Assembly: GCA_035610835.1 (NCBI GenBank)
Contig: CM069455.1
Location: 48,630,868-48,694,867 of the forward strand
Direction: 5' to 3'
Source: Ophiura sarsii
Taxonomy: Eukaryota; Echinodermata; Ophiuroidea; Amphilepidida; Ophiuridae
Length of the DNA stretch: 64,000 bases
Positions 10,797 to 22,845 of the stretch are shown here, one piece after another. Positions within the stretch are counted from its first letter, which is position 1; each line of letters begins with the position of its first letter. A program made the translations under genes and the position numbers. Below the pieces are notes generated by a model, which saw only the letters and a program-made list of their open reading frames with translations, ran no database searches and had not been told where the DNA came from.

Positions 10797-11010
10797 CAGG
10801 GTGTATCAGAAATAACTGTACCGTGTTTCCTTCAATATAAAGGTCATGAACATGTTTCCTACATTTCATGTTAATTTTATTAAGATATCTCTTTTAGTTC
10901 TTGTGTGGCAAGTCGATAAAAAAAGTGTTTTCAAATTTGTATTCATTTTGGTTTTTTTATGTATTTTAAAAAAACATGGTACAGTTCTTTCTGATACACC
11001 CTGTATTTCA
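10797..11010. mobile_element. MITE with TACAGGGTGTATCAGAAA ends
   Basis: The left end ATACAGGGTGTATCAGAAAT and the right end TTTCTGATACACCCTGTAT are inverted repeats, and AACTGTACC is mirrored by GGTACAGTT. It lies only about 20 bp downstream of the exon donor, so the open frame runs on into it. The right end creates a TGTATTTCAG sequence that could act as a cryptic acceptor. Confidence 0.8.
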
Positions 11011-11454
11011 GCTTCTGAAAAAAAGTACAATGAAAACTCGTTTAACACAGAATCTGAAAACACAAAATTCCTGATTGCTGTAAACATGGACATTTTCGCG
11101 GCTCCATTCTTTTTGCGCTCCATTAATTTTCGCGCCCAAAACAGCTACCGCGAAATAAAAACATGCTAACATATTTATTTAGTAGATGGGATTGTAATGA
11201 ACTTTCAAATCACAAATTTTATAACAAGCGAAATGGCTGAAAATCAGCAAAGCACAAAAATGTAATCGCGCAAAAATTACCACATTTACAGTTAATCTTT
11301 CAAGACCTGTGCATAAAGAAAAAAATTAAACTGATAGTACAGAATTTTGATAACACAAATCAAAATTGAAGGCCCAAGCGACTTTATTAACGAGGTTCCA
11401 CTGTATACTTTAAATTGCTGGGATGTATTAATTACACGATACACAATACTCTTA

Positions 11455-12270
11455 CCTGTGTGATGCACTTAAGGTTGTACAGGTCTATGATTTTATTTGA
11501 TATTTCAATAATAATAGAGCTTGCTGAGCTCCACAATAATCTGAAATTTGTGATTGATGAGGTACGGTTTTCTAGATATGACAATTTTATTGTCAAAAAT
11601 ACATTTTAAGTCATTTTGAATTCTTTTGTTTTGTATTGTTTTTTGGCCAACAGAGGGCAGTCTATTTTCTTTTGTTTAATATTTGGGTTTTTGACTTTTT
11701 TTTTTTTTTTCTCTAATTTTTATTGAAAACTTCATTAGATTCCCGCAGCACAGGAATTAAGGAGAGTTGTATAGCCAACATATACACCAAATGGCATTAC
11801 ATTTAGTAAAGTGCATGAACTTGAAAAAAATAATTAAGTGCATTAATTAGCCTAATTTTCTTTAATTTTTTGTTTTTAGATAATTAAGTATATAATTGAT
11901 AATGCAGATGTCTTACAGCCTCCCCTGCAGCACAGGAAACTTTCTAAAAACTATAATTAACAAGCTCCCAAAATTTCAGCTTATAGCATTTATACTTTTC
12001 TTGTAAAAAATAATTAAACATTTTTGCATAGATTAATTATTTTGCTAGCCCAGCTAGGGGGTCAAAAAACAGTAAGAAACAAAAAAAATGAACACTTCAA
12101 TTTTGCTTCATTTTGGCAATTAAATTGTCATATCTAGAAAACCGTACCGATCAATCTCAAATTTCAGATTATTGTGGAGCTCAGCAAGCTCTATTAAAAT
12201 ATCAAATAACAATTTAGCCATAGGAACAACATTAATAGTCCATCGTAATGCTACACAGACCTATTTTAAA
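11455..12270. mobile_element. Foldback element in intron
   Basis: The segment AATAGAGCTTGCTGAGCTCC (about 11514) with ACGGTTTTCTAGATATGACA (about 11564) is mirrored at 12130-12200 (TGTCATATCTAGAAAACCGT; GGAGCTCAGCAAGCTCTATT). The arms are about 110 bp or longer, around a non-coding centre. Confidence 0.75.
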
Positions 12271-12388
12271 CAAAGATAATCATGGAGAGAAAAGAACAAT
12301 CAAAACCACCACTACCTTAGGGTTCTGTTTAATTCCTAATAAAAAAGAAAATAGGTCAAAATGGATTTTATTTGGCCCATATTCCATA

Positions 12389-12597
12389 GTGTGACCAGCA
12401 GGAACTGCTGACCAGTCACTCAAAAAGACATGTTGACAAACAGAGTTTTGAGATAGAGGCCAATATATATATTTTTTAAATAGAAGAAAATACACTTCCT
12501 CAAATCATATTGTGATTACAAAGTCTGAACTCAAATCAGTAACTCAGAATTGACTTGGGCCACCAACATGTCCATTTTGATGTGACAGGTCACATAT
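12389..12597. mobile_element. TATGTGACC-family element, copy 2
   Basis: Contains GACCAGTCACTCAAAAAGAC, GACATGTTGACAAACAGAG and ends CCAACATGTCCATTTTGATG plus GACAGGTCACATA. It is a truncated, diverged copy of the element at 7387-7644. Confidence 0.75.
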
Positions 12598-12709
12598 AGC
12601 AAGTGTAGTGTAGTTTAAGAGTGGCATTACATTTTTGGGCAGTTCTTGGTTGAAACCTAAAATTATATCTCATTTATTTTCCTTGTTGTTTGTTGTTTCC
12701 TCTTTACAG

Positions 12710-15700
12710 ATATCCATGACGATGGCCCAGAAGACTCCAATGATACAGATACAAGTGGCTCTCAAGTCCAGACCAGCGAAATGGATAAGCCACAGTGTAC
12801 CATATGCCAGATAGAGTACACAGACAAGACTGAGTATGACCGCCACATGGACGCAGGTTACCACAAGAATGCCAATGGAATGTACGGTTGCAAGTTTTGT
12901 GAACTACACTTTGAGCAAACGTCAAGTTTGATTGAACATGAAAAGCAGCAGCACATCTCTGCAGGGATGGAATCTGTTGAATTATCTGGCACAGGGGTGA
13001 CATCAGATGAAACTCCTGGTTCAGTGGTGACATCCGCTAAAACTCCTGGTTCAGTGGTGACATCCGCTAAAACTCCTGGTTCAGTGGTGACATCTGCTGA
13101 ATCGACTGGCACAAAGGTGACATCTGCTGTATTATCTGGCACAGGGGTGGCATCCGCTGAAACGTCTAATACAGATGTGACATCCGCTGAAAGGCCTGTC
13201 ACAGAGGTGACATCCGTTGAAACTCCTGGAACAGTGGTGACATCTGCTGAATCGACTGACACCAAGGTGACATCTGCTGAATCGACTGCCACTAAGGTGA
13301 CATCTGCTGTATTATCTGGCACAGGGGTGGAATCCGCTAAAATGTCTGGTACAGAGGTGACATCCGCTGAAAGGCCTGTCACAGAGGTGACATCCGCTGA
13401 AATATCTGGTACAATGGTGACATCTGCTGAATCGACTGACACAAAGGTGACATCTGCTGAATCGACTGGCACAAAAGTGACATCTGCAGAATTATCTGGC
13501 ACAGAGATGGCATCCGCTGAAACTCCTGGCACAGAGGTGACATCAGATGAAACTCCTGGTTCAGTGGTGACACCTGCAGAAACTCCTGGCACAGGGGTGA
13601 CATCCGCTGAAACTCCTGGCACAAAGGTGATATCTGCTGAATTATCTGGCACAGAGGTGGCATCCGCTGAAATGTCTGGTACTGAGGTGATATCAGCAGA
13701 AACTCCTGGTTCAGTGGTGACATCTGCTGAATCGACTGGCACAAAGGTGTCATCTGCGGAATTATCTGGCACAGGGATAACATCCGCTGAATCGTTCTGC
13801 ACAGGGGTGACATCTGCTGAATCGTTCGGCACAGGGGTGACATCTGCTGAAACTCCTAATTCAGTGGTGACATCAGCTGAATCAACTGGCACAGGGGAGA
13901 CATCTGCTGAAACGCCTGGTACAGAGGTGACGTCAGCTGAAACCTCTGGCACAGGGGTGACATCGGCTAAATCATCTGGCACAAAGGCATTATCCTCTGA
14001 ATCATCAGGTTTGAGTGTATCTCAAGAGCTCGCAAGTGACAAAAAACAAGTGGGCCAAAACGGATCAAATAAAAGGAAGCGTGATACTTCAGGAAGCCCT
14101 CCTAAAGGAGATGTATTAGAAGACTTACAAACTGATGCAAAAACATCACTGGAAGATTCAAGTACAAAGAAGGTGGCAAAAGGACTAAGAGAACGTAGAT
14201 CATCTTTAAGCTGTAAGTATTGTCACATGGTGTTTGCTTGGCGGGCGAATCTTCTAAAGCACGAGCGCGAGGATCATCCACACTCAGTGGCCGAGTCTGA
14301 AAAAACTACCCCATTGAAAAGTCCTGAATCCGGTGAGCCCAAGACGAAACGCGCTAAACCAGCAGATGGAGCAGCGGAAGTTGCAGCAGCAGCAGCAAAG
14401 TACTACTGTGTGTTTGGATGCGACCCACCAATGGAGACAACCTTTGTGTCACGGGAGATGCTCTGGTTCCATGCCATGGCAGACCACAAAGGAACCAGCA
14501 ATCAGTGTGTGGTTTGTAATATCAAATTTCCCACGTGGGGAAAGGCCAATAAACATCTAGAACAAAAGCACAAGATGGAACCAGTAGCCACTCATATGGA
14601 GCATCAAGAGGAAGCCAGGAGCACCACACAGTCTCCAGAGATAACCGCAAAGAAATCAAAGGGTGTGTTGCCAAAAAAGACTCCAGACAAATCCAAGGTT
14701 GGACTGCCAAAGGACAACTCCAAAGATGGGTCACAAAAGAAGACCCCAGACAAATCCATGGTCGGACTGCAAAAGGAGACCCTGGACAACTCCAAAGATG
14801 GGTCAGAAAAGGAGACAGAGGACAATGCAAAGTTAAGATCGTCTAAAGATACCCCAAATAAATCCACGGTTGGATCGCAAGAAAACACCCCAGACAAATC
14901 CACAGTCAGTTCGGAAGAGCAATTCCTCTGTGTATTTGGATGTGCCTACAGGGCATTTCCGTCGCTTAAAGGTCTGAGCAATCATACAAGAGCACGTCAT
15001 ACAAATTTCACCTTGCTTTGTTCCCACTGCAACCTTGTTTTCAGTTCACACACCTCAGCATTGCAACATGTCGCTGTCACACATGTGATCAAGCATGATG
15101 ATGGCGAGGAGGGTGGTAAATCCCCATCAGCTAAGCAACTTCAAGAGACGACATCAGCTGATGAGCAGGCTGATCTACCGGAGCGATACCTCTGTACCTT
15201 TGGTTGCGAAATGAAACTGTTTGCACTGTTGTCCGATCTGCGTAGTCATGCCTTGGCGGCCCATCAAGATGATCAGGATTGCCAACTGTGTGAGATAAAC
15301 TTTGGGAGCTCCGATTTACTGGTTCAACACATCGGACGATGTCATAAGATAAAGTGTGCGTATCCCATTATAAGCGCTACTCCAAGCGGTCCAAGTGATT
15401 TATCCAGGCAAAGAACCAGTCATCCTCAAAAATCAGCCTCAAAGACACAATCAGAGATGCATTCCACTCTACTATCACCACGCCCAAAGTACATGTGTAC
15501 ATACGGATGTGATGCAGAGAGTTTTACATCTGTGCCAGGTCTTCGAAGTCACGCTAGGAAATGTCATAGTGACAGCACAGAATGCCTGACGTGTCACATC
15601 CAATGTTTCAATACCAGTGGGGTGGTTAAACATACAACTCAATACCATGTAATAGTTGAAAATGAGGGAGACCCTCGGGATCCGCAACAAACTTCCCCTA

Positions 15701-17655
15701 GCCATCTCCACCCATCTTCCCCATCTCCACAAAAAGAGAGACCGCACACCAGTCCGTCGCAGAGTGCATCCACGGCAAAAGAGCAAGAAGGTTCTTCCCA
15801 CAAGAAATTCCAGGTAGAGGATCATTATCTATGTACGTACGGTTGTCAGATGAAGACCTTTGGCATCGTCTCCGATTTGAAAGATCACGTACAGGAACAG
15901 CATAATGACACGGAATTTAAAACGTGTATGGTATGCGGTATGTACAACACGACGGTAGACCATATCATCATGTTCCATAAAGTGAAAGTGTGCAAGTTTG
16001 CCGGTCCCCAGAGTCCGCCTCAACATCTGCCAGACAGCAGTACATCACCAGTCAATTTTGAGCTTCCTTTGGACCAAAATGCGCCCTCGACTTCACGACT
16101 GGGAGATGCGTCAACCAACAACAGTAAGTCATCTTCGGCCATGGAAGTCACCACAACGACGCAAGAATATAGGTGCACCTTTGGGTGTGACAATGAATCG
16201 TTTGTGAGCTTCAAAAGTTTGCTGTGTCATACTCGCGTACGCCACTGTCTGCTCTGCCAGTTGACTTTTGATAACTTTGACGACGCGAGAATACACGCGC
16301 AAAGAGTGCACAAGACAGTGTTGACAACCGCTCTCCCAGATACATCGTGCTCTGAAGCGGTGGTTGTGATTAAGAAGCTCTCTAAACGGGGAATCGCCAG
16401 TGGTGGCAGCGAGGCAGAGTGGTCTTCTGATGAAGGGGTGACGCACATGCTTGAAACATCTCAGGAAGAAATGTTTGTGGGGTCATCAACTGGGGCCGGC
16501 TCAAAAAGAAAATCCTCAGTGGATGAGAATTGTAATAGACTGTCATCTTCTGAGGGCCGACATCCGTCGGGAGCTTCTTCGAAAGGCCGACACTCTTCGG
16601 GTACATCTTCAAAAGGCCGACATTCTTCGGGTACATCTTCAAAAGGCCAACATTCTTCGGGTGCAGCGGCGAGAGAACGACTTCTTTCTGGTGCATCTTC
16701 TGAAAGCGGAGATCTTGTTATCGATCTTTCTGATACTGAATCGGATGATGGCGATGTATGTGAAATGCTTACAGGTGATTCTAATAGTGAAATAACGATA
16801 AACGAAACAACATCAAAATTTACGATAGGAAAAGCTGCTATCTCACCCGACGACACAAAACCCCCATCTTCAAAGTCACCACAATTGATAAAATCACCTT
16901 CTGCAAATGTGAAATCTCTTTCCGAGATGCCATCCCCGATGGCAGGAGTCGTAGTTTCGTTCTTCAATTGCGCAACGTGCGGGCTACAATTCATCAACAA
17001 TCGCCAGAAGAGCGACCACTATCGAGGTGGTGTATGTATTGTTAAGTTGATGAAAGGTAAGATGAAGAATAAAACTCCTCAGAGGAAGCTAGTCGTCAGG
17101 AAGAGCCCTTCTTCAAAGACTAAATCAGTACAAATAGGGAATAGCCCGTCTTCGAACACTCTCTCATCGCATAAGCCGTCGTCTGCAAAGAACAATTCTG
17201 GACCAGGTGATGGGAAGGTAAGCGGTGACTCTTCTGTGCAGAAGAACGTTTCATCCGCAAAGAGTAGAACTAGAACAGGTAGCAAAGATGATGGATCAGG
17301 TCCTTCATCCAACATCCCCCTGTCACCCGCTAGCTTAACACCCACTAGCTCCCCGTCTCCCTCAGATTCCGACGACTCCCCCTCACCATCCCCCCGGGCA
17401 CCGGATGTCTCGCCGGTGAAGAAATTTCCGCAAGCCTCACGGATGCACTACGAGGAACATTTCCTTTGTCCGTTCGGATGTGAGATGACAACTTTTCCAA
17501 AGTTCGCGGATCTGCAGAAGCATGCGAGAGAACTTCATCAAGGCGACAGGAAGTGTGTCCCGTGCAGGGTTCAAATGGACACATTTGAGGCGGTACTAAA
17601 CCACACCAGGGATAATCATAAAATTTGGTGCATGGTAGTGGAGGAGAAACCATAA
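12710..17655 (+). CDS. Gene A, terminal exon: zinc fingers, 34-copy decapeptide repeat, seven CxFGC finger pairs
   Basis: The acceptor is CTCTTTACAG. G+AT makes Asp, then IHDDGPEDSND and the first Met at 12781; the exon ends in a TAA stop at 17653-17655. Numbered from that Met: the signature pair at 6-58 (CTICQIEY, HMDAGYHKN, CKFCELHF); a Ser/Thr-rich decapeptide array at 66-405; a C2H2 finger near 479; seven paired modules starting at about 541, 715, 803, 904, 1016, 1130 and 1561, each opening [YF]-x-C-x-[FY]-G-C, His-x4-His, then a Cys-x2-Cys finger. A C2HC finger lies near 1395. Ser/Lys-rich low-complexity linkers fill the gaps, including 10-residue SSKGRHSSGT repeats. I see no AATAAA in the first 500 bases downstream. 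At 4.9 kb it is an unusually large coding exon. The function is unknown; nuclear nucleic-acid binding is inferred. Confidence 0.88.
12976..13995 (+). repeat. 30-bp coding minisatellite, ~34 copies
   Basis: Thirty-base units close to ACATCTGCTGAAACTCCTGG plus CACAGAGGTG encode (A)E[ST]xGTxVTS decapeptides. Every unit is exactly 10 codons, so the frame is kept. Units 6-11 and 12-17 match as a block, a 180-bp higher-order duplication. The minus strand is also open across the array, which is why a long antisense frame appears (12858-13982). Confidence 0.95.
14660..14920 (+). repeat. Coding repeat of TPDKS-type units
   Basis: About seven imperfect 11-17-residue units such as KKTPDKSKVGL, KKTPDKSMVGL and NTPDKSTVS lie between CxFGC modules 1 and 2 of the last gene A exon. 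They are Lys/Ser/Asp-rich and probably disordered. Confidence 0.8.
16540..16690 (+). repeat. 30-bp coding repeat (SSKGRHSSGT)
   Basis: Four to five 30-base units around AAAGGCCGACATTCTTCGGG encode SSKGRHSSGT decapeptides after CxFGC module 6. The first and last copies are diverged. Confidence 0.9.
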
Positions 17656-17802
17656 CCCTTCCAATCAAACAGAAATGCCAGTTTTCATGAAATGTCCTGA
17701 TTGTCATTCCTGTTCAACACTTCAACTGAAATTGAGTGTTATCAGGTTATAATATTATAATGTGAAATATAAGTTTGGAACTTGAAAAGCACTTTGTATT
17801 AA

Positions 17803-18041
17803 CACTTTCCACGCGGCAGGCGGCTGCAGACGACATTCCAAAATTTCACAAAATGTTTAAAAAATGTCAAAATTATTGAATTTCATTACCATATTTAGAA
17901 TCACCATGAGAAATGCATTGAAATAAGTTCAAACATGCCTAGTATTGGGTCAGTAATCATTGAGATAAACTTTGAAAATTGTGAAAGGTTTCTTAAAAAT
18001 CAGTTCCGTGTATGGTAAAAATAGTAGCCGCGTGGAAAGTG
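17803..18041. mobile_element. piggyBac-like MITE, TTAA-flanked
   Basis: TTAA at 17799-17802 and at 18042-18045 brackets ends CACTTTCCACGCGGC and GCCGCGTGGAAAGTG. It lies about 145 bp after the gene A stop, so it may fall within the 3'UTR. Confidence 0.8.
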
Positions 18042-18084
18042 TTAAAACAGGAAATTTGTGTTAAGGTGGATCCACTCACTATAT

Positions 18085-18485
18085 GCAAATTTGATGGTGC
18101 ATGTACAATGTACAATTTACCACCATGTCATAATTGGTTAAATTTACATAGTACATGCACCATGGCTGGTTATTTGTATGTACATGTGAATTGTTTATTG
18201 TGCATGTACAATGTACACATCATATAAGTAAGTGTACATAGTACATGCACCATTGTTGGCATTTGTATGTATTCACCCATAACAAATTTACTGCAAATTG
18301 TTTATGGTGCATGTACAATGTACACTTTAATACCATGTCATTATGTAAGTGTACATAGTACATGCACCATTGTTGGCATTTGTATGGTGTACATAAAGGA
18401 TTTAATGTATGGTACTGCAAATTCTGTATGGTGTACATGCACCATTGTTGGTTATTTGTACAGTGTACATAACATTAGTTTAGAT
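18085..18485. repeat. Imperfect tandem repeat rich in GTGCATGTACAATGTACA
   Basis: GGTGCATGTACAATGTACA alternates with its inverse TGTACATAGTACATGCACCA several times, spaced roughly 60-100 bp, giving local hairpins. Short open frames across it on both strands are repeat-derived. Confidence 0.8.
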
Positions 18486-18717
18486 TTAAATTGTACATAC
18501 ATGAATACTACACCTTAGGGTTTCATGTAGTAGCAACCTGCAATCAAAAATGCAGCAAGATTTGATACAAATGATATAAATGCTATTGACAATGACGACT
18601 CAAAATACGTATTTAGATATAATGTTGCGATCCCAAGTGTATTGACAACATCTTTGTTTGGCACAACCTTAGAATACCACTCGCCCCTATCTCTCGATCA
18701 CTATGCATTGTATTCTG

Positions 18718-19080
18718 TTAAAGGTGTTTGTTCTGATCACTTTTGTTGGGCTATGATTTTTTTCACATCAAGATATTTTGATATCAGAAGAATCCCCATA
18801 TTTTTCTCATTATGTCTGTAAAATCTTAGGGCAAGAAATGTTCCATTTAGAAATTATAGGCTAAAATGGGTGAATTACTGACAAAGGTGGTTAACCACCA
18901 GTCAGTTTGTGTACTACTCAATGGGCAATTGTATTGTGGTCCATTCCTTCTAAAATTAGAACCATTGCAGTTATGCAACTCAAACTTTTTGAATGCGACA
19001 ATTTTAAGGATGACCTTTTATGTAAAATAGAAAACATCAAGTTGAAAATCGGGCCAGAAATCAGAACTTCTGCCTTTATA
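18718..19080. mobile_element. Second copy of the AGGTAGATGACC-type MITE
   Basis: TTAA at 18718-18721, then AGGTGTTTGTTCTGATCAC; the right end near 19050-19075 is inverted (TCAGAACTTCTGCCT, then TTAT). The internal part matches the element at 2020-2384. Confidence 0.65.
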
Positions 19081-20463
19081 CAGAATACAATGCATGGTGA
19101 GATAGGTGTAAGGGTATACTATAGCTATTTCATTAATTTGGTTATCCATTGCCCTACAGAATAAGCTTAAACCTTTGCAGGAAGTATACAGTTCATGACG
19201 TTATATGATGTCACAGCTTATCGAACAAGATATTGCCATGGTGTTGAGTGAGATCATGAAAAAAAGTTGCATACCATTGTTAATAGTGGCAATTTTCGAT
19301 GGACACTAGTTTTCATAGGTTCTGCACACTGAACTGCAACAAAAGTTGCATGACAAATCAAAAAGCTTGACATTGGTTTGAAGTAAACTCCACAAAATAT
19401 TGTTTTCAATTGCCAATTTATCGGTTATTTTGTGATGTATTCATACTGTGTTACATACATGTATCAGTGAAAAGCTGATGTGTGTTCTTCTTGCCAATAG
19501 TACCACATTCAGAACAATCACTTGTTATAGTGCTGAGCCAATTGCATGAGAATGTGGGTAGGTCTCAATCAAAAGGCCAAATTCACCGGGGGGGGGGGTA
19601 TACTCGCCGTATATGGGGATGTGCCTCTCTATTGGGTCGGTTTTTTGGCAACAAATCCCAAAACATGAGGTATGATTTGTGCTGGAAAATCCCTAATAAT
19701 GGGATCACTTTTAACAAAGGGTCTATTTTCTCGATAATTTGCGAAAATTGGGTCTATAATGAAGCAAAATCCTTAGAAATGGGTTCCATTTTTTCCTAAA
19801 TCACCCTTAGAAATCAAAAAGAATACTGTGTCATCTGTTGAATGAAGTGTTACATTATGGACTTATCCATGGTTACATTGACAACTACAGAGAACAGTGA
19901 TGCTCTATGGGGTTTTAGCATAAAATAGGAATGATTTTGGCACATCCAGATTCAGATCTCATGTTCTTTGCTTATCATTGAAATAGGCCATTGCTACAAA
20001 GTTGGTGTCATTGGAAAGATAAACACATCAGCTTTCTATTGATGTGCACCACACAATGAACATATAAAAGATATATAAGAAATATGGTCGATTGAAACCA
20101 ATATTTTGAGGGTTTATAGGTCTTGGTGATCAAAAAACCAAAAAAGTTTTCTCTTTAAAACGTTTAACCTTTATGTAGGGTTGAGGCAACTTGATTGATC
20201 AAATGAGTCGGTTATAAAGGAGATAATATTCTTTAATAAATGTCTGTACATGAAATGTGTAAATATTGTGAACATTTTTCTAAATGTGACACACTCTCCC
20301 TGAAGTATAAGTGTGACATCAGAATGTATGTCAGTAAATGCAGCTTGTAGTCAATTTCACTGATCAATGACAAATTCAGACGTTTGCACACACAACTGCT
20401 GCAATGGTTTAATAGAATACCTGCACAGAGATGTCACATTTGTATCATTATGATCCCATCCCT
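19081..20463. other. No gene seen; dispersed repeats
   Basis: 19480-19800 resembles diverged dispersed-repeat sequence with a GGGGGGGGG run at 19590. 19950-20100 matches a family also seen at 26110-26380 and 63640-63900 (TTTGGCACAT..., CATTGGAAAGATAAACACATC). No coding region recognised. Confidence 0.5.
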
Positions 20464-20700
20464 TAACACTTTTGGACCGGAGATTTGACATTTTGCCGAT
20501 AATAAATCATCTAAGGATATGTCTATTTCCCACTATGTGGTCCAATTAAAAGACTGCAAAGGACATAAGTAAGTCCCATGGGCATAAACTAACCTTCATA
20601 ACCCTGAAAATGGACCACATAGTCAGCGGTTGACCAAATCTTAGATGATTTATTACCCGCGAAAATGTCAAAATTACCGGTCAAAAAGTGTTAAGGGATG
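20464..20700. mobile_element. MITE with TTAACACTTTTGGACCGG ends
   Basis: CCCTTAACACTTTTGGACCG on the left is mirrored by CCGGTCAAAAAGTGTTAAGG on the right. The inverted match continues outward (TCATTATGATCCCATCCC / GGGATGGGAACATAATGA), so the TTAA motifs are internal. The full unit is about 20447-20714. Confidence 0.7.
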
Positions 20701-21477
20701 GGAACATAATGATTTCAGTTCGGGATTTGGGGAGTGATTTCTTCTGCTTGGTTGTCGGCGTGGATCTTTGTATATCGTTATGTGACGCGCTTGAAGGTTA
20801 ACACATGTGCCAAAATCAGCTGATTTTGCAGTGTTCAGCTTTGGAAAACTTGGGTAGAGGAGGGCCTGGAATATGGTGCGTTCATACTCCTGTCTACACG
20901 CATCGACCGACGTCGGCAGGTATCGGTGCATGAGTTGAAGCAATGGCAACCTTTATCCTGCGACGTCGGCCGATGCGCAATGCCAGGAATATGAACGTGC
21001 CTTTGAAGCCCCCCCCCCCCCCCCCCCCCCCGATGCTCCTCTTGGGTTTTCTAATGACCAATGATGTAGCACTCAAAATTCAATTTTTTTTCTTCTTTGA
21101 ATGTTTACAAACATCAATATTCCAATTGGGCCCCTTTAACGGCATACTATGCCTATTGTATTTTGCCGCATTGTACTATAACAGTAACTCTACAATGTTA
21201 TGTAAATATTAGTTAAATGGTATTGATTAGTCCTCAATATTGGGACTTGCATGTTGTTACCTGACCATTTTTCCCCACATTTCCATCCATTATGTATATT
21301 AGTCTTTGCATTTGTTAGTGTTTAGAACACTATCAAAACTGATTCTTGTAATCCCTAATTATTCACTCTTTGCACGAATCTGCCATTTGCGAGGAGAGCC
21401 TCGAACTTGAATCAGATTGAATGAAAGTGTTGCATCATTTCAGAATGTCTCATCACTGCAGGGATAGTCAAACTGTA
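20700..21477. other. No gene seen; C-homopolymer
   Basis: Contains a 23-base C run at about 21009-21031 and, near 20870-21000, mirrored segments around CGACGTCGGC. No coding sequence recognised. Confidence 0.5.
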
Positions 21478-21704
21478 GTTTGATCAGTTCCAAATTGGCG
21501 AAACATATTCGGTTTTATCTCTCTGCGCACTAAAGTAATCCAAGCGTACAAAAATATATTTTTTCCAGGCTCACACGGTTTTGGTCGCACGCACGCTTCA
21601 CGCATATGATGCACAGTGCGCTTGCCTTCATGCACATCCGCGTTCCTCTGTATTCGTTCGCTGCTACAAGAAGGCTTCACCAATTTGGAGCTGATCAAAT
21701 TATA
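21478..21704 (-). mobile_element. MITE family 1, copy 1
   Basis: The ends TTTGATCAGTTCCAAATTGG and CCAATTTGGAGCTGATCAAA are inverted repeats. Internal landmarks (AATCCAAGCGTAC, GCACAGTGCGCTTG, AAGAAGGCTTC) recur at 22594-22817 and 25551-26112 in the opposite orientation. Confidence 0.85.
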
Positions 21705-21897
21705 GTTACATAATGTTATGGAATAGTCCCATTCAATGTGGTACCAGTTTGAGACTCTTCTTACAAATGGCGGATCCGTGCAGAGAGCGAATAAAAAAAT
21801 GTTTGTTATATAGCAATGTAAATATGTCTCTAGTACACCCAAATGGTAATGTTTGTCTTTGTAATAAGTTTGATGGATTTTTATCAAGTATACTTAA

Positions 21898-22111
21898 CCC
21901 CCTGAGAACTATCTGCTGATAGGTCAGAAAGATGGATGCATCATTTATTGTACCAATCAGAGACAATGTAAGAATAATTGTATCCCTGAACAAATTGTGG
22001 AGTAAAATATTTTAGAAGCCGCCTTTTAATTGGTGATTCAAATAAGTATACATGTATCTTGAAATTAACCAATCATAAACGTTGTTAAATAGGCAGGTAG
22101 TGCTCAGGGGG
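21898..22111. mobile_element. piggyBac-like MITE (TTAA | CCCCCTGAG)
   Basis: TTAA at 21894-21897 and 22112-22115 flanks inverted ends CCCCCTGAGAACTATCTGC and CAGGTAGTGCTCAGGGGG. A CCC start plus TTAA duplication is typical of piggyBac elements. It is 214 bp long with no coding capacity. Confidence 0.85.
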
Positions 22112-22593
22112 TTAACGGCCCGGGTATGTATCAAGATTCAAGAACTCTTTATAATACTGTAAAACAACTTAATTTCACCAGCAATTCAATTTCGTTGGAG
22201 ATCCAATTTGCCTAATTAAATTGCCTAATCAAATATATTATTTATAATGGTTATAGATAGGAAGAAGATGCACATTGGTGAACTTGAATTGTCGCGAAAA
22301 GTTGACTAAATGTTAATTCACTAATTAAGTTGCTGTGAATTTAAACTGTTTTACAGTAAAGGGAAATAGTGCACGCACTTCAAATCTTTTTGAGGAATAA
22401 AGTGCATTATAGAATTACAACAAGGTAGTGTATTCTACCATTAATCGATGCATGCCTGTGACCTAATGTACACTTTATCCTAATAAAGTGTCTCATAATA
22501 TTCATTTGATATATAATACATGCCTGGGACCTTTGCATACTCTTGATCAAATCTGAATATCATTTTAAGCGATAAGGTTTGTGGAATCGATTA

Positions 22594-22817
22594 TATAGTT
22601 TGATCAGTTTTCAAATTGGCAAAGCCTTCTCACAGCAGCAGATGAATATAGGACGCAGGCGCACTAAAAGCAACAAGCGCACTGTGCACCATATGCGTGA
22701 CGCGTGTGTGCGGCTAACACTTGGTGCGTGTGGCGCTCGTACGCTTGGATTACTTTTGCGCGCTTAGAGATCAAAGCCGAATATATCTCGTCAATTTGGA
22801 ACTGATTCAACTATAGA
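22594..22817 (+). mobile_element. MITE family 1, copy 2
   Basis: Starts TAGTTTGATCAGTTTTCAAA, ends TCAATTTGGAACTGATTCAA. It contains GCAACAAGCGCACTGTGCAC and ACGCTTGGATTACTTTTGCG. This uninterrupted copy shows the target site used by the nested element at 25621. Confidence 0.85.
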
Positions 22818-22845
22818 ATAGCTTTCTAATATTTATGTGTATTAT

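Larger units (their letters stand above)
10777..12709. other. Gene A intron, 1.9 kb, three mobile elements
   Basis: A phase-1 intron, GTAAGA to CTCTTTACAG. It contains a MITE 20 bp after the donor, a foldback at about 11455-12270 and a TATGTGACC-family copy at 12389-12597. No coding sequence. Confidence 0.75.

Noticed and set aside
12858..13982. Long antisense open frame (374 codons) opposite the last gene A exon
   Set aside because: It is produced by the 30-bp period of the coding minisatellite: a stop-free unit in one antisense frame stays open through every copy. No independent motif or start context.
20464..20700. piggyBac TTAA duplication at this MITE
   Set aside because: The inverted repeat extends beyond the TTAA on both sides, so TTAA is internal to the ends rather than a target duplication.
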